The notes beneath the pieces are model-generated. The model was given only the letters and a program-made list of their open reading frames with translations, was not told the DNA's origin and did no database searches. Made by a program: the position numbers and the translations under genes. This document shows, piece by piece, positions 44,221 to 55,200 of a DNA stretch of 64,000 nt. Each line of letters begins with the position of its first letter. Position 1 is the first letter of the stretch. Source of the DNA: Bathymodiolus brooksi (Eukaryota > Mollusca > Bivalvia > Mytilida > Modiolidae); NCBI GenBank assembly GCA_963680875.1, contig OY804585.1, positions 47,041,414 through 47,105,413 on the forward strand, in the 5' to 3' direction.

Positions 44221-45430
44221 AATAAACCTAATCCTTTTTCAGGAGAGATTTTAGCCTTCTGCTATTTTTTTCTTTGAGGTTTTCTTTCTTTATACATGAT
44301 AACAACATAAACTGTTGACCTGGCTGAATAGTAATGACCTTGTATCTGTACATCCTATCATAGAGATTATCTGTACATAATATGTCCAATAGCACTAGCT
44401 AAACCCCCTAATGAGAAGCAACTTGTTGGTAGTGGCCACTTATATCCAATAGTATACAAACATTTTCAAGACTTCCCTTTTATCTTCTTTTATTTGTATC
44501 TATATAAACATTATCCCAGCATCCACATATTTACCTGTTTATTTTTGGTTTGTAAACATTGTTCTCTGCCATGTATATCTGGGTGAAATACAGCTAATGT
44601 TAAATAATTGTCAATCAATTTGGCCTTCCGGTCATACAACTTTTGAGTATAATTTTTTTTACTCCTACAGCTAAATCGTCTATTTGAATACTACATTTGT
44701 TGTATACAGCATTTTTCAAGAATGAGTACAAAAATCATACTTTTGGCAATGTACTGTAATGCCTGTGCATCTGTTGATAAAATTCTTAGATTCATATGAG
44801 TGATTTCCACAGATAACTTGAATTCTGATCATTTGTTCAGTTAGTAAATGCTTTTTGAAAGGTAACTAACAACCTTTAAATGACCCCAACATAAGTGCTA
44901 AATCAATAATGTACACTGATGTTGTTTTAAGAATGTTGCCTTTCAGATCTTACTATTATTGTAATGTAATAATCTTGGCCATTTGTATATTGAAGTTATC
45001 TCCCCTGAATCTGTATCATATCTCATTTATGCATTACTTTAGACTGATTGACCATTTAGCTTTCAATTCTGATAGTTTGGGTTGTGGAGGGGTGGGAGAG
45101 GGGTGGGTGGTTCTGTCTTATTTTCAATTTTATTTTATGTTCATGGTTTGTAAGTTTCCATAACAACAAAACATCACTGAAATATTCCCATTACTGCATT
45201 AGACAGAATAAATAGATTATGAAAGATGCGATCTGATTTGTCAATCAATATTAATCAATAACATGGGTAATTGTCACTCATTCATCTCATCTAATCTTTT
45301 TCATTTGTAAGAAAATTCCTATCTTTTTAGAAACTGATTTGATTGGCTAAAACAGTATGTCGGAACCAATGAAAATGTTTCAAAATGACTCTTGAATAAT
45401 TAATAACAATGAGGATTTCTCTGTTAGTTT
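44221..45430. other. No gene seen
   Basis: AT-rich. An 84-codon frame at 44909 is not supported by splice or start context. Confidence 0.4.
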
Positions 45431-45435
45431 ACCTA

Positions 45436-45620
45436 CAAGTGATGAGTAGAGAGTAATTAGAGTGTGATCACCAACGATATATTGACTTATGGTTAATAAA
45501 ATGTGGTATATCATTAGCTCACAGAATACTTAAGCTGATGAGTAGAGAGTAATCAGAGTGTGATCAGCCATGGGTGACCAACGATATATTGACTTATGGT
45601 TAATAAAATGTGGTATATGT
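45436..45620. repeat. 104-bp satellite fragment, about two copies
   Basis: Words: TGATGAGTAGAGAGTAATCA, GAGTGTGATCAGCCATGGG, TGACCAACGATATATTGAC, TTATGGTTAATAAAATGTGG. More copies lie at 48572 and 48978-49205. Confidence 0.8.
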
Positions 45621-45633
45621 ATAGGATACAGTA

Positions 45634-45800
45634 CTATTGAAACAAAAGAAGGGGCCCCTTATTGGATATTAATGGTTTCTTTTTCCGCATGAATACTCAG
45701 GTGAAGGCCGAGGTGCATAGCACCAAGGCCGTCACCTGAGTACTCATGCGGAAAAAGAAACCCGTTATATCCAATACAGGCAAATTCTTTTGTTTCAATA
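45634..45800. repeat. Long hairpin with GC-rich loop (4)
   Basis: Arms of about 70 bp (45634-45703 and 45731-45800) with interspersed mismatches. The inner part GTTTCTTTTTCCGCATGA...ACTCAGGTGA is nearly perfect. The loop is AGGCCGAGGTGCATAGC plus ACCAAGGCCG. A minus-strand frame over it is an artefact of the hairpin. Confidence 0.9.
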
Positions 45801-46274
45801 ATAATGTATCTAACTTGTACAATAATAGTGTTGCAAAAAAATATGGTATGGCATATATTTTTACACTTTTAATGTTTAGAAAGCCAAATAAGACAACAAT
45901 TAACAAAAATAAAACGACAAATTTTTATCGGTCAACCTCCCTTCGATTCTCGTTTATATTTAGATATTTCAAGGTCTTTCAAGTGAAAAGAATCGTTTAT
46001 ATTTAGATATTGCAAGGTCTTTGAAGTGTCCCAAATCTTCACCTGTTGTCTGTCTGATTTGTTATTACTTGCGGTCTGTTCGTTAGTTGTTTTTGTATTG
46101 CGAGAATACATTTTAAAAGTTCACATACTCGTCAGTTCTGAACATAAATTATGCCAGATCTGAAATACTTGTACCGTGTCTTGTATATTGCTTTTTTAAA
46201 CAAATTGTTGATATCTTTTTTTTACAAATCTTGCTATCAAGAATCAAATATACTAATTATAGCGTATAGTAGTG

Positions 46275-46370
46275 TGGTCACCATAGCCGAGTGGTTAGAT
46301 GGAAGTTTTGAAAGTCAAAATAGACTTTGAAAAGCCCAGCAGTGGTTCGATACCCGAAAGTCCCAAAATA
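46275..46370 (+). repeat. tRNA-like SINE head or tRNA pseudogene
   Basis: Has an A-box-like TAGCCGAGTGGTTAGA and a B-box GTGGTTCGATACCC spaced 46 nt apart. The stems do not pair well enough for a working tRNA that I could fold by eye. It is most like a Ser/Leu-type derivative. Confidence 0.55.
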
Positions 46371-46522
46371 TGTTTAACACGTTTTTAAGCCTAAAACAGT
46401 AAAAGGTTAAAGTTCATATATTCAGTACAGCGGCCTCTATTACCGGCCTGTATGTGATATCAGAGGCCGCATTTACAATAGCGTTGCTGGGGGTATTATT
46501 GTACAAGTATAGGTTAAACAAT

Positions 46523-46597
46523 AGTTTTCCATGTTTTATGAACTTTAAAGCTCGAGGCACAGCCGAGAGCTTTAAAGTTCATAAAACATGGAAAACT
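46523..46597. repeat. Perfect 31-bp hairpin with GC-rich loop (5)
   Basis: AGTTTTCCATGTTTTATGAA... (46523-46553) is exactly inverse to 46567-46597. The loop with its closing bases reads CTCGAGGCACAGCCGAG. A partial relative (AACCATGTTTTATGA) is at 48495. Confidence 0.95.
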
Positions 46598-46805
46598 AGT
46601 GTTTGACCAATTTAGAGCATAATCACCTATCCCAGAAAAATAAAAGAAACAATAATTAGCAATAATTAGTCAAATAATGAACTTTCAGTATCTGTACAGA
46701 GAAAAATGTATTCACTTAAAAAGTCCAAACAAATAAAATGAAAATGTACCCTTAAGACTTTTCTTTTTAATGTGATCATGATTAAGTTCTAAAACTGTTT
46801 CTTAA

Positions 46806-47007
46806 ATAAGTGAACCATGTGTTAAAAATGCTCACCCCCATACTTGTCCACCAAACACATTAGTGGCATTAGCAAATGTCATTCAGAGATACCTAAGGGA
46901 AAATAATAGACCAGAAATAAACTTTATGCAAAAGAATTCACCTGTGTTTCCCCTATTTCAAAAAGGAATTGATGCAAAGATGAAGGAGTTACCACAAACT
47001 GGAATAG
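46806..47007 (+). pseudogene. DUF3504/ZMYM-like (Crypton-derived) protein fragment
   Basis: A 67-codon open segment between TAA (46803) and a strong donor ATAG|GTAAGTTC (47008). Readable pieces: CPPNTLVALANVIQRYLREN, then NRPEINFMQK, then FPLFQKGIDAKMKELPQTGI. From memory, the motif order YPPNTL...IQRYLRxNxRPE...F...D..MKEL...G(I/V)G is typical of the N-terminal part of the DUF3504 proteins (ZMYM2/3, QRICH1, KIAA1958 and many invertebrate copies), which derive from Crypton tyrosine recombinases. The catalytic part is not found downstream. It is either a genuine exon ending in phase 1 or, more likely, a stranded fragment among repeats. Confidence 0.7.
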
Positions 47008-47159
47008 GTAAGTTCTTCATTTGTATCATTTATTAACGTAAAAATACAGATAACTTTGTATTTCGGAGGGATAGCCCTTCCCCCCCTATTTTATTTTTGT
47101 ACCAAGAAAAGATTCATTTTTTCCATAAACGATATCGATATATTGAAAATGTGAAATTA

Positions 47160-48272
47160 CAGTTACATACCTGTTAACCTCTGGGAACTGCTAAGGGGGA
47201 GATTTTGTGCGTCGCCTTTACACGCACAAAATTGTACCTTGTAGTTGCATACATGTGATAGAGTTGCTATGCTACAACTGGAGATTTGTAAATTTTTGGC
47301 TGGAGATTTGGTCTCATAGCAGGAGATTTTTTATCGACGTATTTGATGCATGTTTTTATTGTTAATTGATGTTTTCTTTTTGTTTGTTTCAGTATTGAAC
47401 CAACTGCATCCCATTTCAATATATATTGTTTACATTTCTGTCTTATTAGTAGTGTTTCATATGATGAATGAAGGATAAAAACTGTATTTATAATTTATTC
47501 ATTATCATTCATAATCATAAGGTTATAACAAAGCAATAACAATGAAGACAGAATGTTCTGAACAATAAAGTCATAGAGCACTAAAATTATAAAGTCACTT
47601 TGCTGCTGGTGCGTTGGGCGATAGCATACGTTTCGGCATTTTTGTGGTTTATCAATTCCATCCTGGAACTTAGTACTTAAATAATACTTTGATCGGCTTT
47701 GGTCCCAAACAAGCTATAACAACTCAATCCGAGATGAATTCATTGCACGTTTGATCGAAATAAGAAGTATTCCTCGGCATCAAAGGTTGTCTGACTCCTG
47801 TTTGCACAACGCCAACGGTTTATAACTATTTTTAATTGCCGCTATCACACATCTAATCATCTAATTGTGTGCCACAAACCCACTTCCTTATCTCCAATTA
47901 ACTGTCAAACAGTGGATAATTGTTGTATATTCATCAACACCTTAATTAATCTCCATGACCCAATTTACCTGTAAAGGTGTCAAACAGATCAATAACCGGA
48001 TATCATTTAAACACCTTTACCATTTGTATCTCTCGGCATTTTTCATCAGCGCAGGAGTTCCAAATGGGGAATTTCCAGAAATATTGATCGCAAAATGTAG
48101 GTCAAAATTTTATTGTACTTGATTTTTTTTGTTGGGGGGAGATCGTGCGGGAGGAAAAGGTGTGTGCGGGAGATTAATGTCTCCCACACAGGAGACCCAG
48201 TCCATGCGGGAGATAAGGCTCTTACGTGGGAGACTCCCGCGCAAAGGGGGAGGGTTAACAGGTATGCAGTTA
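47160..48272. mobile_element. Inverted-repeat element with CATACCTGTTAACC ends
   Basis: Left GTTACATACCTGTTAACCTC and the right inverse GAGGGTTAACAGGTATGCAG. Subterminal regions carry repeated GGGGGAGATTTTG / CGGGAGAYTAA-like words (GGAGAT and its inverse). The interior is AT-rich and non-coding. I recall similar CATACCTGTTAACC repeats from other molluscs. Confidence 0.75.
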
Positions 48273-48389
48273 TATTTTTAGCTTTTGCTTTGCTCTATTT
48301 TTTTTTATTATTATTATTTTTTTTTTTTATATATATACAGAAAATGGTTTTCTATGTTTGATAATTTATTGTAATCCAGGCAGATTTTC

Positions 48390-48455
48390 ATTGTTCTCTA
48401 ATCAGTCTTAGTGTGAACTTTATTGAGTCATTCTATACCTCAATAAGAGAACAAT
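48390..48455. repeat. Short imperfect hairpin
   Basis: ATTGTTCTCT / AGAGAACAAT with an inner TATTGAG / CTCAATA pair; an asymmetric bulge separates them. Confidence 0.5.
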
Positions 48456-48571
48456 ACAAATCCAGTTAATCGTGACATTTTATAAAACATAGAAAACCAT
48501 GTTTTATGAAAATAAGAGTAAACAATCCAAGCTTCTGATTGGTCGAGGAGAGGTGATTATGTTCTAATATT

Positions 48572-48650
48572 AGCTCACAGAATACTTAAGCTGATGAGTA
48601 GAGAGTAATCAGAGTGTGATCAGCCATGGGTGACCAAAGATATTTTTTTA
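48572..48650. repeat. 104-bp satellite, single broken copy
   Basis: TAGCTCACAGAATACTTAAG, AGAGTAATCAGAGTGTGAT and CAGCCATGGGTGACCAA, then cut by the hairpin at 48651. Confidence 0.8.
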
Positions 48651-48724
48651 TTCAATAACACAAGACAAAGAAAGTATGGGCTAAAATGTGTTAGCCCATA
48701 CTTTCTTTGTCTTGTGTTATTGAA
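48651..48724. repeat. Perfect 34-bp hairpin
   Basis: TTCAATAACACAAGACAAAG... (48651-48684) is exactly inverse to 48691-48724, with a 6-nt AATGTG loop. One arm recurs alone at 48841-48861 (GACAAAGAAAGTATGGGCTA). Confidence 0.95.
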
Positions 48725-48871
48725 TATTTTTCATATACCACATATGTTGTAATTGAAGGAAATGCTTTTGAGCTGATACTCATTCAATCTAATCTGGCTT
48801 AGACTGTCTAAATTAGTAATAATTGGTAATCATGACACTCGACAAAGAAAGTATGGGCTAAATTGATTATA

Positions 48872-48957
48872 CAATACCTGGTCATTAGTATATGAAAAAG
48901 AATGCATCTCGGCTTCGCCTCAAGGCATTCTTTTTCATATACTATGATCAGGTATTG
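48872..48957. repeat. Long hairpin with GC-rich loop (6)
   Basis: Arms of 33-34 bp (CAATACCTGGTCATTAGTAT... and its near inverse) with two or three mismatches. The loop reads ATCTCGGCTTCGCCTCAAG, the inverse of a GAGGCGAAGCCGAG core. Confidence 0.92.
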
Positions 48958-48977
48958 AATAACCTATACGTATATCA

Positions 48978-49205
48978 TTAGCTCACAGAATACTTAGGCT
49001 GACGGGTGGAGAGTAATCAGAGTGTGATCAGCCATGAGTGACCAACGATATATTACCTATGGTTAATAAAATGTGGTATATCATTAGCTCACAGAATACT
49101 TAAGTTGATGAGTAGAGAGTAATCAGAGTGTGATCAGCCATGGGTGACCAAAGATATTTTGACTTATGGTTAATAAAATGTGGTTTATCATCAGCTCACA
49201 GAATA
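48978..49205. repeat. 104-bp satellite, two copies and a part
   Basis: Same words as 45436, in tandem with a spacing of about 104 bp (ATCATTAGCTCACAGAATAC at 48978 and 49080). Confidence 0.85.
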
Positions 49206-49484
49206 CCGCCCTGTTGATTTGCCAACAGCTGTTCAACTAAACATACTGAATACTCAGATCAATATACATTCCAACAAGTATCAGTTGCCTTGAACAGAAA
49301 TATACTATGTGAATATTTCTGCCTTCTTATGTAACAGATTTTTCATTGTTATGAAATTTAATATCTGTTTCAGAGTGGATGATAGCCAATAAACGAATAC
49401 GTAGTAGATTTAACATAAATCTATCTCTGACATAATAAGGGGGGCTCTTTAGTAATTATCCCTCGATATCAATGATCAATAGAA
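49206..49484. other. No gene seen
   Basis: AT-rich. Nothing recognisable. Confidence 0.4.
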
Positions 49485-49486
49485 GG

Positions 49487-49729
49487 GCCGTCTTAACCGG
49501 ATTTGAGGCCCCCAGGCAAAGCTGTACACTGGGGCCCATACCTACACAACCACTCGCAGGAATAAAACTGTAAATGTCAAAAAAATTAAACATGTATTTA
49601 TTGTATGGGTACTTCCAACAAGATCAGTGTTTAAACATTAAAAACATGCTGTACACAACATACATTATAGATTAGCATGGGGCCCCCGGGCAACTGCCCA
49701 CCTTGCCCATGCGTTAAGACGGCTCTGAT
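49487..49729. mobile_element. MITE with GCCGTCTTAAC ends
   Basis: Left AGGGCCGTCTTAACCGG and the right inverse GCGTTAAGACGGCTC, with inner GGCCCCCAGGCAAAG / GGGGCCCCCGGGCAACTG. TGATCAATAG at the left and TGATCATTAG at the right could be a 10-bp duplication with one mismatch, which would suggest a Mutator-like element; not certain. Confidence 0.65.
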
Positions 49730-49811
49730 CATTAGGCTTCCACTACAGATTATCATTTTTGAATGATAGAGGATAGAAACTTTATACACATTGTTGTTTT
49801 TGGGATTCTTA

Positions 49812-50192
49812 GGCCAAGAAAAAAAAATGTGTGTTTACTGTCACATGTCAAAAAAATCTAGGGTCGGTCGGTTGGCATTAATTTTTTTTTTTTAACTATC
49901 GGCAAAACCGGAAATAGTCGTTCCCGATTCTTGAATCCGATTCCGGTATTTCATTTTCGAAATTTCCGGTAAGCAGTCATTTGTTTTGAAGCTGTTTTAT
50001 GAGAGTTACGCAGTTTTTCTACCTTCTTTACTCTCAATTTCGACAAAAAGCTAGCGGTTGAATAAATAAAACATTGCTGCTGATTAAACAACAAAAATGG
50101 TTATCCGAATTCTGTGTAAAAATTGATAGGGTCGCTAGCAAAAATTAGGGTCGGTCGGGTGACCGTAAACACACATATTTTTGTTTTGGGCC
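49812..50192. mobile_element. Harbinger-type MITE (GGCC ends, TTA duplication)
   Basis: Left GGCCAAGAAAAAAAAATG then TGTGTTTACTGTCAC; the right is the inverse of GGCCCAAAACAAAAATAT then GTGTGTTTACGGTCACCC. Subterminal GGGTCGGTCGG faces ACCCGACCGACCC. TTA lies on both sides (49809-49811 and 50193-50195). A truncated copy sits at 10619. Confidence 0.8.
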
Positions 50193-50195
50193 TTA

Positions 50196-50591
50196 TATTG
50201 ATAGTAGACAATATTTTCTGATGGTACAGTCAACTTTCACCTATTGTGAGGTGGGATTGTTTTGTGTGTATAGTCTGATTACCTCCATGATCGATCATTA
50301 CATGACTATAAGCTTAACACACTACAAACAACAGCAGGGAACCAGCTTACAGTTAAAATAAACAAACCACTTTGTTTTGAAATAATGAACTGCATTGAAT
50401 CCAAGATAAACTGTATCATTAATTAGATTTATATGGTCTTCAGAGCCAATCTCTCAGTTCTGCTAGGTGTTTAGTTTTCTATGTAATGTTTTGTAGATCA
50501 TTGTTTGTCCTTTTGACATTTTTCTTTTGGTCATTCTGTTGTCAGTCCTTCAATTTATGGCTTTTGATTACTCCTTTGGTATTTTCAAACA
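50196..50591. other. No gene seen
   Basis: AT-rich left flank of element B. Confidence 0.4.
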
Positions 50592-52926
50592 TGGGTGATT
50601 TTCAAAAAAATGAAGACTTTTCATTTTCAGAGAATAATTTGAATATTAAATGATATGAAAGAAAGGTAAATATCTTAAAACAAGCACAATGGTAACAGTT
50701 ATCTTCATGCAAAGTGTCATGGAGATTGCTCTTCCGCTTAAAAAGTTATCCTCTAAAAACTGGTCAAATTTGTCAGGAGTGTGACATTTTAGCGTGACAA
50801 ACTTTAAATTGCCTCAACTTACCTTGATGATAAAAAAAATATAGTAAAAAATATATTAAAGAAAGATAATATTCTATAATTTCGTACCATTTTACTTCAA
50901 ATATCTAGATGTTTTGTGACCCTATGATTATGGGACAAAAAATTATTCTATCTCTTAAATTAGTGTATGTGAATAAATTTAACTTGGAAAATTGTACAAA
51001 TGTCAAATTAAACCTTAATAGTTTTTCATTGTTGAGACTAATTAGTTCAGAAAAGTCAAAATATGTTGTAAAAAAACATTAGTTATAATAATTTAGTAGT
51101 ATTAAACTGGATGAATATGATAGTCGTAAAATTGGGCTTGCATAAGGAGAGACACAAAAAACGTCGGGAGTGTGACATTTGATCTTAGTTGTATAGTACT
51201 ATGTTGAATGCTTTAATAGTTCACAATTTTCTTTATTTTCTAAAAGCTCCAGACCCAATCAAAGAAAAAAGTTGGAAATAGCTCTGATATATGACATATC
51301 ATAGCTAGGAAATCAAAATAACTATTTAATAGGCATATCTTTTAAATAAAAATAAAATAAAAACATGCTTCTACAAACTTCCACAATGTTTTCAATTTAA
51401 TCACATATAAACAATAAGTAATAATTATAGTATTTTTGTATATTGCATGACACCTTTCTCATAATAAGTGATGATAAAGGGTTATATTTTCTTAAAACAT
51501 GTCAAAATATGGATTTTTTTCTAAATGAAAAATTGATGTATGTTGCTTTAGATAAACAGAATACTTACTTTAATATATCTTGCCTTTCCTAAAACATTTT
51601 CATTCTTTTGATATAGCATTTTTGAAAATTTATCGATAATTTTTCATTCAACAGTAATATGTCACACTCCTGACATAAAAACATTAAATGTCGATTGCAA
51701 TTGCAGTAGGAAGTTTTTTTGCAGAGTAAATTATTGAGAAACATGGGGAAACTAATTTGAAAACCACTAAAAAGTAATTTTATACTAAGAAAAGATGATC
51801 TATTGCTAGTTTTAATAAATTTCAAATCCATTTTTAACCATTTTTGATGAGATAAATTCCTAAAGGGCAAATAATTTTGAATCTTCTTTTAATATTTACT
51901 GTTAACTGTAAGAAATATAAACTTTTGAAGAAATATAACTTTTAGTTTGGAAAGAATAAGTTGTTTATATTATTTTCAGCTCGACAGGTTTATTTTCGAG
52001 AGACAGTCAGGAGTATGACAATTTTATTTAAGAAATAGATTATTTTGTAAGCATATAGCCTCCATAAAACTGCTTGTAATTGTCTTGGGGAATTATTTAA
52101 TTCTCAATAAGCACTATACTCTTGAAAAGATGTATAAATGGTTGAAAATTGAGTTGTCATTTTTTTTATAATTATGATAGTATAACTTAGAATATGATAA
52201 AATATGATTGAAATAACATCATAACAATGCAAAAATGAAATATATTCAAGGGAAACCTTTTTTCAGTCAAAATATATTATGTACTACTACTTAAAAAAGT
52301 TATTGTGACAATCACTGATTGCATTTAGCTTGATATTTGGTGTATTTATCTTTTAGAAAAATGTGTCAGGAGTGTGACAAAACATCAAAAAATGGACAGT
52401 ATTTTCATTTGGTTACCTCTAGTTTATACCACCAATGATCAACTTAACTTAACTTTTGTTATATTTAAAAGGCATATATAAATAATTGATTTACAACTAT
52501 TAAGCCTCATTAGATCATATTTTTTATGCTTGTATGAAAACTTTAATTACCAGATTTCTTAAAATATACAGTAGAAATAGTGTTTCTTTGATATACTGAA
52601 ACTGTTTTCTCATGATATATACAAAGTTTGGTACCAAAATGTGCCTATTTCATATCATTATCAAATGGAAATACATTTAGGTCTTTTACCATACCCAAAA
52701 GAAAATGATACCTCTGAGGAAGTAAGTCTGTATTTGTTATCATTTTAACACTTTGTTGCTAATAAAAGTTGATTTTTTTTTTGTCTTCATATATTACACT
52801 GAGCAACTGAATCTGAAAAATATATCATATTGACATTATTTTACGACCAAAATTATGTCAATTTGTCCAATTAGAAATTTCACCCTCTATGTCACACAAA
52901 GTCTTCATTTTTTTGAAAATCACCCA
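50592..52926. mobile_element. TGGG-CCCA inverted-repeat element, copy B (2.3 kb)
   Basis: Same ends and interior as copy A (11168-14886), about 95% alike by eye. It lacks the promoter-like block (A 11715-12568) and the Harbinger insert, and holds about 80 bp at 51570 and about 75 bp at 50950 that A lacks. Motif copies are at 50771, 51162 (CGTCGGGAGTGTGACA), 51660 (inverted), 52005 (one change) and 52363. The copy expected near 51325 is missing by a 19-bp deletion that removes the motif exactly. Flanks: AAACA left and CTTGT right, so no duplication is seen. Frames inside are not supported. Confidence 0.88.
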
Positions 52927-54838
52927 CTTGTATTGTTATAGTTGGAAATCTATTGAAGGAGACCTTATACATGTATTAATTATTTCTCATTGTATTTTCC
53001 TTTGAATCAGATATTTGATTATCCAAATAAATAGTCATTTCGTAGATAGATATGCATTAATCTATACATAATATATGGATGGCTCGTAGTTGTTCACCAT
53101 TTTTATTATCCAATGATAATAGTAAATGGAGTTTTTTTTACATTTTCTTCGAATAATTCTGACACTTCCCCCCAAAAATAATTGATAGTATGTAATGTGT
53201 ATTGGCATATCAAGTATGTAATGTGTATTGACATATCAGTTGTTAATACTTGTAACAGATTGACTTTGGAATGATAAATTAGTATAACCCTTCAAGAATA
53301 CTAATTATTGTGAAGACACAATATCATCTGACAAATATTTGTATATTTTCCCTTTAAGTGTTTAGATGGTGATTATCAGAATGGAAAATCTATCAAATTG
53401 TTATTTAAGTACACCTTTATAATTACATTAAATAGCCAACGGGATATTTTGTTAAAAGGTTGACCACCGAATTGACAGTTCACATAATAAAAGGATGGAC
53501 ATTTTGGTGACTGAAAAGATATAGATTTTAGAATTGTCCTTTTTGATATCAGGGTATCATATATTATAATCAGTGGATGTCAGAGTGCCTTTATTTAGGG
53601 ACTGAATATATTTACGTCCCACCGTGATGGGTTTTGTGATATCGCATAAACAACGGCAATAATTAAATTTACCTGAAGAAAGTGAATGGCATATCATATA
53701 TCTAATTTCGGGGCAGTTCACTTTAAATCTTTGTATGATAAAATCTTTGTCACAGAGGCTGCGATGTCAGTTTTGTTAAAGACCGTCTTTGTGTACAAAA
53801 TTTACTTACAATACATGCCTTTTAAAACAAAATTTGTGTAACTACAGAGAAAAAGTGAAAGCCGTTAAAGTTGAATATTTGATCTTGAGTTAAACACATA
53901 GTTGGGAAGATAAAGTTTTTGTGATTTTTTTTGTATCTGATACAGAATTCATCATCTAGCCGTATCTTAATATAAAACTTGTGCAAGTTGGGAAATAAAG
54001 TTTTTGTGACTTGTGGAAGTTGGGAAATTTTGTGACTCAATATAATACTTTTATATTTAAAAAAAACAACAATTTTGTGATTTTTGTATCTGATACAGAA
54101 TTTATCTTTTATCGGATATAATTTAAATCTTATGGATATATATATTTTTTAATTTCTACCTTTTTGTGACTAATGCTACATACATTTTTGTGGCAACATA
54201 TTGTTGTTAAGAAAAACTGACATCTGTACAATGATTGGTTTAAAGTTTTTATTAAATCAATGCATAAATTATAAGTACTTTTACAGTCAAGATTTTAACA
54301 AAAGGTTAATGGATGGAAATATATTTATGATCAAAAGTACTATTTAGTGGATATTATTATTATCTAAGAAATATTATATGAGGAGGGGGAGAGAAGAATT
54401 ACATATATGAAATAATATTTTGTTTAAAAATAAACTTGTAGACAGTTATCACAATGAAAAAATCATGTGACAAATTATAATTATAATTGGATTATTGCCA
54501 AGTAATAATTAATCATTGACTGTCTTTGATTAATTAACAATACTTACAATTAAACAATGAGCACTTTTTACACATCTGAGCTTAGACCTATGGAGAAAGT
54601 GAGTTGAACTCGGGGCATAATCAGAGGACTGTGACAAAGTATTGGATTTAATTAACATTACAGTGATAATGCTATTGTGTACATACCTATCACTGATAAG
54701 TTTATTATTTTCGATGGAATGCAGGATTTCTTTCTAAAGATTAAATTTGACCACATTTTTTGTATATTTTTATTTGAGGATAAGTTAGGATAAGTGTTTC
54801 ACACAAGGCGTGTCTCTTTGTGTTTGTGATATTATATC
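52927..54838. other. No gene seen; likely intron of the + strand host gene
   Basis: AT-rich, apparently unique sequence with minor duplications (AGTATGTAATGTGTATTGRC at 53190 and 53215; AAGTTTTTGTGAYTT near 53915-54010). A 72-codon minus frame at 53822 is unsupported. Confidence 0.4.
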
Positions 54839-54995
54839 ATGATGCATCATTTAAGAGAGGATAGTAGAATGATGACGGACTTGCATCATTCACCCAGTAA
54901 TAAACAGAATAATAGATTTAGGATATTTAAAGGAGTAAAGCGTTCTGTCACGTTTAACCTGGGACAAAATTTACCAGTCATGAGCCCAAAGAGAG
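54839..54995 (+). CDS. Coding exon of an unrecognised host protein
   Basis: From ATG at 54839 the frame reads MMHHLREDSRMMTDLHHSP, then SNKQNNRFRIFKGVKRSVTF, then NLGQNLPVMSPKR, and ends in phase 1 at AGAG|GTGAGAA. An in-frame TGA just upstream (54827-54829) means either this Met is an alternative start, or an acceptor lies after it; TTAAGAG|AG at about 54858 would accept a phase 1 exon such as 29912-30011. Joined to 63452 the frame continues as SPKRGGVRVVRSSSF. The segment is basic and holds an R-x-x-[ST]-F site (RSVTF), so a regulatory linker of a cytoplasmic signalling or cytoskeletal protein is possible. I cannot name it. Confidence 0.6.
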
Positions 54996-55200
54996 GTGAG
55001 AATATTTTAGTATAATACCAGTACACATTTACTATTTATAAAACAGGAATGATTTGTTTTCAGTTATTTAACTGATTTCAGCTATTTTTTTCAAAAATGT
55101 TTCTCAGAAAGTTGCTAGACATGGTCAGAACATGTAAAAAATGACCATTTTGAAATGGGATCTAGGTGGTTTCAGCTATTTTTCATTGATTTCAGTTATT

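Noticed and set aside
46275..46370. Possible tRNA-Ser gene
   Set aside because: Boxes are recognisable but acceptor and anticodon stems do not pair.
51589..51870. 93-codon minus-strand frame in element B
   Set aside because: Lys/Leu/Phe-rich AT-driven frame across a motif copy; broken in element A.
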